This document shows positions 43,766 through 52,610 of a stretch of 64,000 bases of DNA, piece after piece. How positions within the stretch are numbered: the first letter of the stretch is position 1; each line of letters opens with the position of its first letter. The notes below the pieces were generated by a model that was not told where the DNA came from, ran no database searches, and saw only the letters and a program-made list of their open reading frames with translations. Origin of the DNA: AG2 sp036493735 (GTDB lineage Bacteria > Gemmatimonadota > Gemmatimonadetes > Gemmatimonadales > Gemmatimonadaceae); the NCBI GenBank assembly GCA_036493735.1, contig DASXPH010000131.1, positions 1 to 64,000 on the forward strand, read 5' to 3'. The position numbers and the translations under genes were made by a program.

Positions 43766-46360
43766 ATGCCGTTGCGCCGCCGTTCACAACGCGACTTTGA
43801 CGACGAGCTTCGCTCCCACCTGGAGTTGGAGACGGATCAACTGATCGCGCAGGGAATGAATCCGCACGACGCCCTGCTGGCGGCACGCAAGCGATTCGGC
43901 AACGTCGGCAAGGCGCAGGAGCAGTATCACGACGCGGGCCCGTTCGCGTGGCTCGAGCACCTCATCGACGACCTCCGCTACGCGACGCGCATGATGCGGA
44001 AGGCGCCGTTGTTCACGGCCATTCTCACGCTGACGCTCGCGTTAGGCATCGGTGCCAACACCGCCGTCTTCAGCGTCGTGCATGGAGTGCTGCTGTCACC
44101 CCTGCCCTATCGCGAGCCGGACCGACTCGTCGAGCTGTGGGAGACGTTGCCAAATGCCGATGGCATCGCCATCTCCTATCCGGATTTCGTCGATTGGAAG
44201 GCTCGCAATCACGTGTTCGATGACGTCGCCATCTACAATCCCCATGGCAACAAGGCCAATACCACGGGCGACGTACCGAGACAGCTCCGTGTCGGGACCG
44301 CGACCTTCAATCTTTTTCGACTCCTTGGCGTAGCACCGCTCGCCGGCCGCGACTTTCTCCACGAGGAGGATCGCGCTGGAGGTCCCCCCGTCGCGCTGCT
44401 CGGTTCAGCGTACTGGCACTCCGAGTTTGGCGCTGACCCGCACGTCCTCGGCAAGGTCATCTCCCTCGACGGCGAGCCCTACCGAATCGTCGGCGTCCTG
44501 CCTCCACTTCCCTCCTTCCCGACGCTCGACGTCTGGCTTCCCCTGCGCGCCGAGGGCGACACCAGCGAGTTCAATCGTGGCAATCATCCGGGTCTGCTGG
44601 GCATCGGACGCCTTTCCCCTGGCGTTACTCTGACGCAGATGCGCGTGGATCTCGCCCGCATCTCCCGCGAGATCGTCTCCGAGCACCCGAAGGAGGCGTC
44701 GGGCATTGGCGCCGGCGGCGATTATCTCGCCGAGCAGCTGGTGCACAACATCGCCCCTGCCTTACGAGTCGCGAGCTGGGCCGTCCTGTGCGTGCTCCTC
44801 ATCGTCTGCGTCAACGTCGCGAACCTGATTCTTGCGCGCTCCCTGTCGCGACATCGAGAGATCGCGCTGCGGCGCGCGCTCGGTGCCGGCGAATCGCGCG
44901 TGATGCGACTGCTGCTCATCGAGAACCTCCTGTACGCGATGGTCGGCGGCACGCTCGGCGTCGTCCTCGCGTACGTAGGCGTTCGCGCGCTGGTCGAGGC
45001 GCAGCCCCCCGGGGTGCCGCGCCTGGGGAGCATACAGGTCGATGTGACCGCCCTCGCCTTTGCCGCCATCGCGTCGATCGCGGCCGGCCTGCTATTCGGA
45101 CTCTTGCCCGCGCGCTACGCGGCACGAGCCAACCCTAACGAGTCATTGAAAGAAAGCGGTCGCTCCTCCTCGGTGAGCGCCGCCGCATTGCGGTTGCGCA
45201 GCGTCCTCATGACTCTCGAAGTCGCCATCGCGCTCGTGCTGCTGGTGAGCGCTGGCCTGCTCACCCGCAGCTTCGCCAAGCTGGTTCGGGTTGATCCCGG
45301 CGTCGACGCGACGAACGTGGTGACGGGCTGGATCGGGTTGCCTGCCAAGCGTTACCCCGACGAGGGTCGCCAACGCATCGCCCTGAATGACATTCTCCGC
45401 CGCGTGCAGTCGATTCCCGGCGTGTCGAGCGCGGCGCTCACGAGCGCACTCCCGCTGAGCGGCAACATTCAGCTCAAGCAGACCTTCGAGGGGCATCCGC
45501 GCGCGAAGGGGCAGGAGCCGTTGGTGCAGCTCCAGCTCATCTCCCCCGAGTACTTTCGCACGATGGGGATGCGATTGCTGGCCGGTCGCGGCTTCGACGC
45601 CAGCGACAGCCACGGATCGCCGGTGCTCTGGATCGACGACGTGGTCGCCAGGAAGTATTTCCCCGGGCAGAGCGCGGTCGGAAAGTGGATCGTCCACGGT
45701 GCGTTCGATTCGAAGGCGACGAAGCAGATCGTGGCGGGCGTGGTGAACGCGGTGCACGACGGGGGACTCGAGGAGCGCGCGACCGGCATCATCTACATGC
45801 CGTTCGATCAGATGCCACAGAACTGGATGGCCCTGACGGTGAAGTCCGCGTTGCCCCTCGATCGGTTGACGACGGCGCTCCGCCGCGAAATCTCGGCCGT
45901 CGACAAGCAACTCCCCCTCTCTGATGAGCAAACGCTGAACACCGTCATCGACCGATCGATCGGGCAGGAGCGATTCACCCTCCTCGTGCTCGGTAATTTC
46001 GCGGTCGTGGCCCTCCTCCTCGCGGCGATCGGCGTGTACGGAGTGATCGCCTATTTCGTCGCCCAACGCTCCCAGGAGATCGGCATCCGCATCGCCCTCG
46101 GCGCCCAACGCGGCGATGTCGTCAGGCTCGTGATGCATGCGGTCGTCGCAAGCGCCGGAACGGGTATCCTGCTCGGGCTCGTCGTGGCAGCGGCGGCCAG
46201 CCATCTCATGTCGCGGTTGCTGTACGAGATCCAACCCACCGACCTGCCGACGTATGCGACGGGCGCGCTGGCGCTGCTCGTCGTCGCTTTTCTCGCCGCG
46301 CTCCTGCCAGCGCTGCGGGCGACGCGTGTGAGTCCGGCTGTCGCGCTCAAGCCGGATTGA
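43766..46360 (+). CDS. ADOP-type ABC transporter permease with N-terminal helical domain
   Basis: An 864-residue permease. Residues 1-70 form the helical PadR-coupled domain (RRSQRDFDDELRSHLELETD, HDALLAARKRFGN) typical of ADOP proteins. Then the first membrane segment (LTLTLALGIGANTAVFSVVH), a MacB-like periplasmic domain, three membrane segments near 345-480, a second periplasmic domain, and three C-terminal segments ending RATRVSPAVALKPD. The frame is open upstream to 43367 through padR in another phase, which I treat as chance. It is likely co-regulated with padR. Substrate unknown; it is a distant paralogue of the gene at 16548. Confidence 0.93.
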   Translation: MPLRRRSQRDFDDELRSHLELETDQLIAQGMNPHDALLAARKRFGNVGKAQEQYHDAGPFAWLEHLIDDLRYATRMMRKAPLFTAILTLTLALGIGANTAVFSVVHGVLLSPLPYREPDRLVELWETLPNADGIAISYPDFVDWKARNHVFDDVAIYNPHGNKANTTGDVPRQLRVGTATFNLFRLLGVAPLAGRDFLHEEDRAGGPPVALLGSAYWHSEFGADPHVLGKVISLDGEPYRIVGVLPPLPSFPTLDVWLPLRAEGDTSEFNRGNHPGLLGIGRLSPGVTLTQMRVDLARISREIVSEHPKEASGIGAGGDYLAEQLVHNIAPALRVASWAVLCVLLIVCVNVANLILARSLSRHREIALRRALGAGESRVMRLLLIENLLYAMVGGTLGVVLAYVGVRALVEAQPPGVPRLGSIQVDVTALAFAAIASIAAGLLFGLLPARYAARANPNESLKESGRSSSVSAAALRLRSVLMTLEVAIALVLLVSAGLLTRSFAKLVRVDPGVDATNVVTGWIGLPAKRYPDEGRQRIALNDILRRVQSIPGVSSAALTSALPLSGNIQLKQTFEGHPRAKGQEPLVQLQLISPEYFRTMGMRLLAGRGFDASDSHGSPVLWIDDVVARKYFPGQSAVGKWIVHGAFDSKATKQIVAGVVNAVHDGGLEERATGIIYMPFDQMPQNWMALTVKSALPLDRLTTALRREISAVDKQLPLSDEQTLNTVIDRSIGQERFTLLVLGNFAVVALLLAAIGVYGVIAYFVAQRSQEIGIRIALGAQRGDVVRLVMHAVVASAGTGILLGLVVAAAASHLMSRLLYEIQPTDLPTYATGALALLVVAFLAALLPALRATRVSPAVALKPD

Positions 46361-46361
46361 G

Positions 46362-46377
46362 CGAGCGATTACGCTCG
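46362..46377. terminator. Short hairpin between convergent permease and toroid genes
   Basis: CGAGCG-ATTA-CGCTCG, a perfect 6-bp stem with a 4-base loop. It fills the 8-base gap between two convergent stops, and the loop contains the TAA of the minus-strand gene. No T-tract, so a bidirectional terminator is only possible. Confidence 0.4.
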
Positions 46378-47310
46378 ACGGGTGAACCAGTCCAGCACAC
46401 GTCGCGCCCGCAGGGTGATCCAGCAATTCGGCGCTCCGACGGGACCCGCGATTTCGTCGTACAGACTGTTGCGGTGCCGCACGTCCATCAGCCAACGTCC
46501 ATCGTCCTGCTTGCGTTGGCGCACGAGCGCAATGCCCTCTCCCATTGCCGCATCCGCCGCGACTCTCGCCGCACGGAAGTGGTCGAGCGCGCGCAGTACG
46601 TCATAGTGCCAGAGCGGTGGAAAGGCGAGCTGCGTCCAGGCCGGATCGATGATCTCGCCCGTCGACAATCGCCGAACGAGACGGCGCTCGAGGAGATACC
46701 CTTCCCCTCGCTGCCGCGCGCTGATAATCGCCGGGGAAGCGCCGAACGCCTGCTCGAAGGCGAGCAGTCCCTCGAGCACACAGATCGTCGTGTGAAACGA
46801 AGATCGCACCGAGCCGCGCTCGGCCTCACAGTTCCAACCACCGTCCGCGAGCTGCTCACTCAACAGCCGATCGACCAACCGGTCGCTCCGGACGCCGAAG
46901 TAAGCGCCTAACGCGACGACGCGGCCGTTGATACAGGGCTCGACCTCACCCTCGAAGAAGGGGGAATTGCCGAAGTGCGGACCCCACGTGACGTTCTCGC
47001 GCACACGGTCGACGGCGGCGCGTGCGCGCTCGCTCGCCGGATCGAGTCCGAGATCGCTCAGCCACACCAGCGTGTACATGTTCGACCACCAGAAGGGCGT
47101 CGCGATCCCGTCACCCCACTGGCCATCCGGATGCTGTTGGTCGATCAATGCCGCACCCCAACCTTCGTCCGCAACACGCCTCCGCTCGGCCGCAACGACC
47201 GACGCCGGCGTGTCGGTGAGATCGCGCAGCACTTGCCATCGGATCGACGGATCGGCGTCCAGCAGCCAATCGATGACCCGCTGGCGATCACCGCTCACCG
47301 CCGTAATCAC
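46369..47310 (-). CDS. Alpha/alpha-toroid (squalene-cyclase/prenyltransferase-like repeat) protein
   Basis: A 313-residue protein with repeats of the prenyltransferase/squalene-oxidase type: QQHPDGQWGDGIATPFWWS and EQLADGGWNCEAERG are QW-like motifs. It lacks the DxDD motif and the length (about 600 residues) of a hopene cyclase, so it is unlikely to be one. No signal peptide. The start is GTG at 47310, overlapping the stop of the phosphoesterase gene (GTGA); the longer frame upstream is antisense-like. Function unknown, but coupling suggests a partnership with the phosphoesterase. Confidence 0.78.
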   Translation of the reverse strand: MITAVSGDRQRVIDWLLDADPSIRWQVLRDLTDTPASVVAAERRRVADEGWGAALIDQQHPDGQWGDGIATPFWWSNMYTLVWLSDLGLDPASERARAAVDRVRENVTWGPHFGNSPFFEGEVEPCINGRVVALGAYFGVRSDRLVDRLLSEQLADGGWNCEAERGSVRSSFHTTICVLEGLLAFEQAFGASPAIISARQRGEGYLLERRLVRRLSTGEIIDPAWTQLAFPPLWHYDVLRALDHFRAARVAADAAMGEGIALVRQRKQDDGRWLMDVRHRNSLYDEIAGPVGAPNCWITLRARRVLDWFTRRA

Positions 47311-48497
47311 GGAGTCATTTTCTCCGGAACTCCCAGCGCGATGAACTTCCCGTCGTCGATCACCCCGTCTCGGACCGTGTAGAGGGTCACGCCTGACGGG
47401 AAGCGCAGCCCGTGCGAGTCCGATGGCCCGACGATCGCCGCTGCGAGATTGAAGCGGGTGCGTTGACCTTCGATCTCGTACCCCACCTTCTCGGCGGCGT
47501 GAAAGTGCCCGCCGAGTGCGAGAACGTGGTTGCGCTTGCGAAGCACCGCGAGCACCTCGCCCGCGTTCGAGACCGTGTGTCGATACACCGTCTTCCCTCT
47601 GATCGTGATCAGCGATGGCGCCGGCGGCCCATCCATGTAGCCGTTGAACGCTTCGATGGTCGAGACGAATGGAATGTGGTCGAAGGTGACCACCGGCATC
47701 GTCGCCGGCACGAGCGCGAGGTCGCGTGCGAGCCACGCGAGCTGCAGGCTGTCGACATGGCCGTAGTACGACTGATCGTCGATATCGACCGTGTTCAGGC
47801 CAACGAAGTGGACGCCGCCATAGTTGAACGAGTAGTAATCGGGCCCGAAATACTTGTGGTACATCGCGCGACCATAGAGCGGGTTCGTCGCGCTCACGTG
47901 TGACTTGTCGCGCTCGATTCCAAAGTTCTCATGATTGCCGGGCACCGTCCAGATCGGCGTCCGGAATGCCGACGTCTCGCGCGCGAAGAGCTCGTAGTAG
48001 CTCGTGGCTTCGGGCTCACCGACACGCAGCGCGTCGCGCACGAGATCACCGGTGACGATGAGGAACGCCGGCGACAGAGAATCGACGAGCGCGCCGAGGC
48101 GGCGCGTGCGTTCGACGCTCGCCGGCGAGATGTGAGTGTCCGACGCGTGCACGAAGCTGAACTGCCGGATGCGTGCCGTCGGCGATAATCCGAACGCGAC
48201 ACTGGTCGCTGTATTGGCAGCGCCCCGCCAGAACGTGCCGCGCGCACGGTAGCCGTCCGGCAAGGAAAGAAAAACGATCCCCGACACGCCGCGCGGAATG
48301 TGGAACGCGCCCGACGCATCCGTCGTCACGACGGTGTCTTGATTCGACACGGCGACACCGGCGATCCCACGTTCGTTAGGCTCGCGCCGGCCATTGCCGT
48401 TCGCGTCCACGTAGACGCTGCCGCTGATCTGCTGCGCGCTCGCCGCGCCAAGAGCCGTGGCGAACAGTGCGCCGACGAAAGCGAGGGTTCTTCTCAC
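47307..48497 (-). CDS. Exported metallophosphoesterase with N-terminal beta-sandwich domain
   Basis: A 396-residue protein. Signal peptide (1-21, ending ASAQQ), then an SdrD-B/metallophosphoesterase-N-like domain (VYVDANGNGRREPNERGIAG, residues 28-85). The calcineurin-like core has ASDTHIS, VTGDLVRD, VPGNHENFG, FDHIPF and LGGHFHAA in the correct order for a dinuclear metal site. It acts outside the cytoplasm; substrate unknown. Its 3' end overlaps the toroid gene by four bases. Confidence 0.93.
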   Translation of the reverse strand: MRRTLAFVGALFATALGAASAQQISGSVYVDANGNGRREPNERGIAGVAVSNQDTVVTTDASGAFHIPRGVSGIVFLSLPDGYRARGTFWRGAANTATSVAFGLSPTARIRQFSFVHASDTHISPASVERTRRLGALVDSLSPAFLIVTGDLVRDALRVGEPEATSYYELFARETSAFRTPIWTVPGNHENFGIERDKSHVSATNPLYGRAMYHKYFGPDYYSFNYGGVHFVGLNTVDIDDQSYYGHVDSLQLAWLARDLALVPATMPVVTFDHIPFVSTIEAFNGYMDGPPAPSLITIRGKTVYRHTVSNAGEVLAVLRKRNHVLALGGHFHAAEKVGYEIEGQRTRFNLAAAIVGPSDSHGLRFPSGVTLYTVRDGVIDDGKFIALGVPEKMTP

Positions 48498-48525
48498 GCG
48501 TCTCCCTTTTTGGTTGCGCTCTGCC

Positions 48526-48690
48526 TCAAAAGAACGTCCCGCTGTTGCGCGGCGGTGGTGGGACGCGCGGCTCCTCTTCGTCGACCGTGTATTCGACCGT
48601 GTCGACCTCTTCCCCTGTCTCCTCGCGGATCAGCTTCTTCTGCGCTTCGGTGAGCTCGATGCGCACCGTCTTGCGACTCTTTCTCGCCAC
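48526..48690 (-). CDS. Small acidic protein (54 aa), function unknown
   Basis: Reads (M)ARKSRKTVRIELTEAQKKLI, then an acidic stretch (EETGEEVDTVEYTVDEEE) and a Pro-rich tail. The pattern of a basic start, a short helix LTxxQKxxI and an acidic end is seen in many tiny uncharacterised proteins. GTG at 48690 has GGAGG five bases upstream; the longer TTG start at 48711 does not. It lies between the Crp/Fnr gene and the phosphoesterase gene on the same strand. Confidence 0.6.
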   Translation of the reverse strand: MARKSRKTVRIELTEAQKKLIREETGEEVDTVEYTVDEEEPRVPPPPRNSGTFF

Positions 48691-48717
48691 GGCTCCCTCC
48701 GTGTTATGCAACCAGAG

Positions 48718-49389
48718 TCATAACCGACCGTCCAGCCGAACCCGGAGCGTGCGACCGTCCATGCGAATCGAATCCTCCTCCTCCAGTAACTCCTTGATCA
48801 CCCGCGAGACGACGACGCGCGTCGACCCGACGCGCTCCGCCAGCTCCTGGTGAGTCGGACGAGGAGAGACGTACTCCTCCCCATCGACGGCCGAACCGTT
48901 GCTCTGAGCGAACTCGATGATCGCGGCGCGCACACGGCGCTTGACGGGAAGCAGCGTCTGCATCCCGACCCGCTCGTAGACGCTCCTCAACATGCGCACG
49001 AGCGCCGCGGTGATCGTTTGCTGCAGCAACGGATGCTGCGTGATCCATGCCTGGAATCGTTCGCGCGGCACCACCGCGACTCGGCAGGTGGAGAGCGTGA
49101 TGGCCGTGCCGTTGTTCGGGCCGCCATCCAGCGTTGCGATCAACCCGCAGACATCGCCCGGACCAAATACTTCGAGCGCGAACTCGCGACCATCGTCCGC
49201 AGCAACCGTGAGCTTGATCCGGCCGCTGATGACGACGTAGGCGGCGAAACACGGATCGCCGTCGTGGAACAGGATGTTGCCCTTCGGGAAGGTGCGGCAG
49301 ATCCCGAGCTCGGCAAAGGACCGACGAGTCGCGTCATCCTGCTCGTGCAGGAAGAAGACCCTCGGCAGCACATCGAGAAGATCTTGCAT
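48718..49389 (-). CDS. Crp/Fnr-family transcriptional regulator
   Basis: A 223-residue regulator with a cyclic-nucleotide-binding-like domain (LFHDGDPCFAAYVVISGRIK, about 40-60; FGPGDVCGLIATLDGGP, about 75-91) and a C-terminal Crp helix-turn-helix (RPTHQELAERVGSTRVVVSR). No Fnr-type cysteine cluster is present at the N-terminus. Effector unknown. It is followed by the 54-residue gene and the phosphoesterase pair on the same strand, which it might control. Confidence 0.93.
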   Translation of the reverse strand: MQDLLDVLPRVFFLHEQDDATRRSFAELGICRTFPKGNILFHDGDPCFAAYVVISGRIKLTVAADDGREFALEVFGPGDVCGLIATLDGGPNNGTAITLSTCRVAVVPRERFQAWITQHPLLQQTITAALVRMLRSVYERVGMQTLLPVKRRVRAAIIEFAQSNGSAVDGEEYVSPRPTHQELAERVGSTRVVVSRVIKELLEEEDSIRMDGRTLRVRLDGRL

Positions 49390-49404
49390 GCACCTTCATC
49401 CGAA

Positions 49405-49839
49405 TCACCCGCCCGCGCGGGACACGTTGAGCTTCACAGCCGCGCGAATAAGCGCCTTCAACGCCTCCTTGTCAATCTTGTCCCCGTCGTGAAAATCGAT
49501 CGCGCGCCTCGTATTCCCTTCGAGACTCGAATTGAAGAGACCCGACGGATCCTCGACTGCCGCTCCTCTGGCGAAAGTCAGCTTCACGGCGTTCTTGTAG
49601 CTCTCGCCGGTGCAGATGATTCCTCCGTGCGACCACACCGGAACGCTCCACTTCCACTCCTCGACCACGTCCGGGTCGGCCTGCTTGATCACGGCGCGCA
49701 GCTGCGAAAGCATCTTGCCCCGCCAGTCCCCGAGCTCCGCGATCCGATCGTCGATCATGCGGGATGCAGACTTCTCGTTGGCGGACGCGTTCTTCTCGAC
49801 TCCAGCTTTCTTTCCCCTGTTCTGGTTCACGTTAGGCAT
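49405..49839 (-). CDS. DUF1801 family protein
   Basis: A 144-residue protein with a basic, Asn/Lys-rich N-terminal tail. The DUF1801 core includes DDRIAELGDWRGKMLSQLRA, ADPDVVEEWKW, VWSHGGIICTGESYKNAVKL and a DPSGLFNSSLEGN segment. The family (YdhG fold, related to iron-chaperone frataxin-like structures) has no settled function. The ATG at 49839 gives the natural start (MPNVNQN); the upstream extension is spacer. It lies just upstream of the Crp/Fnr gene, same strand. Confidence 0.85.
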   Translation of the reverse strand: MPNVNQNRGKKAGVEKNASANEKSASRMIDDRIAELGDWRGKMLSQLRAVIKQADPDVVEEWKWSVPVWSHGGIICTGESYKNAVKLTFARGAAVEDPSGLFNSSLEGNTRRAIDFHDGDKIDKEALKALIRAAVKLNVSRAGG

Positions 49840-49917
49840 CGCGGCGGGCCTCGACGAGTGGGATGACGGCTTTCGATGCTCATTGTACCTGGCCCCGCCA
49901 TCGACCACAATCCGTCT

Positions 49918-49945
49918 TCACCGGTCAGCGACCACCGCTCACTGG
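49918..49945. repeat. Heptad repeat (TCACCGG type) at the histidine-kinase stop
   Basis: TCACCGG, TCAGCGA, CCACCGC, TCACTGG in tandem. The stop of the minus-strand kinase gene (49939-49941) lies within it. Confidence 0.55.
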
Positions 49946-51024
49946 CGTGCACTCGGCAGGTCGATCGAGAAGATGCATCCCTTGCCAGGCATGTTGCACA
50001 CATGGATGGCGCCGTGCACCGAATCCATGGCTCGGGCAGCGATCGAGAGTCCGAGCCCGAGACCTGGACGATCGTGATTGCCCCGTTCGAATGGCTTGAA
50101 GAGCAGGTCCGTCGTTCCCGGTGGCAGACCACCGCACTCGTCTTCCACGTCGATGATGACGCGGGCCTCCGTTCGGTGTGACCGAACGCTCACGTGTCCC
50201 TTCGGGTGCGTATACTTGATCGCGTTCTGCGTGATGTTCGAGACGGCTGACGTGAGTAACTGCCGATCCGTCTCCACAGCAATTGCCCGGTCGACGGCGA
50301 TCTCCAGCACCTCCTGCCGCTTGCCAGCTTCCATCACCAGCAGTGGCGAGAGTTGATCGAAGATATCGGCGAGCTGCACCGTCTCGAGGACGGGAGCCGC
50401 TTGGGTCTGCAAGCGAACCTCGGCCACCGTCCGCTCGATGAGGTCACCGATGCGAATCAGGCTGCCTTCCAGCACGTCCGCCGTGCGCCCGGTGACGCCG
50501 ACCGACCCTTCACGGATGATCTGAAAGGCCATCTTCGCCGCCGCCACGGTATTCGTGAGCTCGTGCGCCAGCCCGCCAATGTGCGTGACGTCTCGGCGCA
50601 CGATCTCCTCGTTGTCGCGGCGCTGGTACTCGCTCACCGCCGCGGCGATCGCCACGTCGAGAATGTGGTTGAGTAAATCGTAATCCTGCGCCGTGAAGCT
50701 CGCCCCCCGCCGCTCCCCCAATTCCATCACCGCCCGGCAGACAGCGCCGTACGCGTGCACCAACTCCGCGACCGTGAACCCGAGACCAAACAGCCGGGCG
50801 CCATACCTTGTTGCCACGTCCTCGATCGCTCGCTTCGGTACGGTGCCGCCCTCGGGGTCGAGCGCTTCCGTAATCTGATCGATCAGGATCGGAATGCCGT
50901 GGTTCAGCTCCTCGTCAGTTCGCTTTGGTATCGCATCGTCGAGAAAGATCTCGCGACTCCGCCGCTCCAGGAGCTCCCGGTTATCGCGGATGACATCGAG
51001 CATCAGGGTCATAGCTACCTGCAT
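49939..51024 (-). CDS. Soluble sensor histidine kinase with RsbR-like N-terminal helical domain
   Basis: A 361-residue kinase with no membrane segment. Residues 1-150 are helical and contain HAYGAVCRAVMELGERRG, a pattern of the RsbR/RsbRD N-terminal domain. The H-box is IGGLAHELTNTVAAAKM (about 172-188; His phosphoacceptor). The N-box is ITQNAIKYTHPKG, with DVEDECGGLPPGT and ERGNHDRPGLGLGLSIAARA as G boxes. No response regulator gene is nearby, so it is an orphan. Start at 51024 is preferred, but an internal ATG at 51012 has AGGT upstream. The last codons overlap a heptad repeat. Confidence 0.87.
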   Translation of the reverse strand: MQVAMTLMLDVIRDNRELLERRSREIFLDDAIPKRTDEELNHGIPILIDQITEALDPEGGTVPKRAIEDVATRYGARLFGLGFTVAELVHAYGAVCRAVMELGERRGASFTAQDYDLLNHILDVAIAAAVSEYQRRDNEEIVRRDVTHIGGLAHELTNTVAAAKMAFQIIREGSVGVTGRTADVLEGSLIRIGDLIERTVAEVRLQTQAAPVLETVQLADIFDQLSPLLVMEAGKRQEVLEIAVDRAIAVETDRQLLTSAVSNITQNAIKYTHPKGHVSVRSHRTEARVIIDVEDECGGLPPGTTDLLFKPFERGNHDRPGLGLGLSIAARAMDSVHGAIHVCNMPGKGCIFSIDLPSARQ

Positions 51025-51106
51025 CGGCCAGGAACGCGGCGTCAGACCATCGTTCGCAGCATATGCGGTCGCTTTGTGGAGGGACCATTGGACTAACAGC
51101 CTTGTC

Positions 51107-52366
51107 TTAAAGAGTCTTGAGGTACGCGACGAGATCTGACTTCTGCTGCGCCGAGAGCGCGAGGTGGAAGACGCCGATATAGTGATCGACCACCTGCTCG
51201 AGCGTCGCCGCGCTTCCGTCGTGGAAGTAGGGGCCACGGAGCTGCGGTGGATTCCAGAGGCCGCGCAACGGCGTCGTGCGATAAAGCTTCGTCGCTGTGC
51301 GCAGGGCATATGCTGGGTCCTGACCCACTTCCGTGGGCGAATGCAGCACACCGGAGTTGATGTCGCTCAGCGCAACTCCATAGTGACAGCTTGCGCAGCC
51401 GCCGGCGCCCATGAACACCGCCTTGCCCCGCTTTGCGGAGCTCGCATCGACCTGCCCCGACTGCGGCTGGGGTTTCTCCAGACTGAACTGATAGGCGCGC
51501 AAGGCCTCGAGCTTCGCGCTCACGAGATCCGGTGGATTGTTGATGTTCACACCGATGCGCGGATCCGAGAAACTGCCATGGCCGTGCATCTGGGTCACGG
51601 CGACGTAGTCGTTCCAATACGAGACCACCCCGTCAGCCGTGTAGGTCTCGCGCGCGACATGCCGCATGCCGAAGGCGGGAGGAATCACCAGCGGCGTATT
51701 CTTGCCGTCGATGTTGATTCGCGGATCGTACTTCCCCGGTCCCCACGTGTTGAGAATCGCCTTGAGCGACGTCGGCACGTTAGGCGAAAGGGCGACGATC
51801 GCGCCGACGTTGAGGTCTCGGTTCGGCCAGGCATCGAGTCGATGGCCGATGCCGGGCGCGAACGCGTTATCGACCGTCGAATGACAGAGGGCGCAGGTGA
51901 TGCCAACGCTCGTGAGCCTGTTGTTCGCGTCGACCGATCCGTTGATGCCGACGACGGCGCCCAATTTCAGCAGCGCCACCGTCGTCGCCGGCGAATTGAG
52001 ATCCACCTTTCCCTGCTGTATCGCCTGAACGACGGCGGGCGGCAGCGCGTCCATGTCCACCTTGAGCCCGACGGCGAGCGCGGTCGCGGGGCTCACCGAG
52101 GACGCAATCACCTCGTGCATTCGCAGCGTGTCCGTCCAGTAGCTCTCGTCGCCGTACGAGTCGAAGCGAAAGATCTGCTGTCCGCTCGCGATCGTCGCCG
52201 GATTCATCGGCGTCTCGCCGTACGCCGGAGTCGTCGCTCTCGGCGGTACGGTCGGGCGCTGATCCGGTGCACACGCGAGCACCAGGCAGACGAGCAGCAA
52301 GCCGGCGAGCCTGTTGCACACCACGCCTAACGAGTAACGACCTGGGCCGAACGCGATGCACTGCAT
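51107..52366 (-). CDS. Dihaem cytochrome c lipoprotein (cytochrome c peroxidase-like)
   Basis: A 419-residue periplasmic lipoprotein. Lipobox LVLAC at about residues 28-32. Two haem c sites, CALCH (about 158) and CASCH (about 330), with downstream NTPLVIPPAFGMR and PTEVGQDPAYALRTATKLYRT. LRGPYFHDGSAATLEQVVDH near the C-terminus is the MauG/CcpA-like motif that follows the second haem. The overall arrangement resembles dihaem peroxidase-like proteins; peroxidase activity is not certain. GAGG six bases before the ATG supports the start. Confidence 0.88.
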   Translation of the reverse strand: MQCIAFGPGRYSLGVVCNRLAGLLLVCLVLACAPDQRPTVPPRATTPAYGETPMNPATIASGQQIFRFDSYGDESYWTDTLRMHEVIASSVSPATALAVGLKVDMDALPPAVVQAIQQGKVDLNSPATTVALLKLGAVVGINGSVDANNRLTSVGITCALCHSTVDNAFAPGIGHRLDAWPNRDLNVGAIVALSPNVPTSLKAILNTWGPGKYDPRINIDGKNTPLVIPPAFGMRHVARETYTADGVVSYWNDYVAVTQMHGHGSFSDPRIGVNINNPPDLVSAKLEALRAYQFSLEKPQPQSGQVDASSAKRGKAVFMGAGGCASCHYGVALSDINSGVLHSPTEVGQDPAYALRTATKLYRTTPLRGLWNPPQLRGPYFHDGSAATLEQVVDHYIGVFHLALSAQQKSDLVAYLKTL

Positions 52367-52610
52367 CTGTGACCTCCTCGACGTCCTCTGCTCGAGGCGC
52401 TGATGAAGCTCTGGTTAGACTGCCGAGCTCCTGCCAAACGGCGGGCTCCGACGACGCCAAGTCCACGAACGCCGCGCGAGTTCCAAGCGAACTAAGAAAC
52501 CCGATAGAACCGGCCACAGCCTGGAACGGAGCGCGCTTTGGGCCGATTGGCTACGATCGCGAGCGGCTCTAACGACGCTTGGCATCGGTCCGAATTCTCC
52601 GGAGGTCAGA

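Noticed and set aside
46369..47310. Squalene-hopene cyclase
   Set aside because: QW-like repeats are present, but the length is about half and the DxDD catalytic motif is missing.
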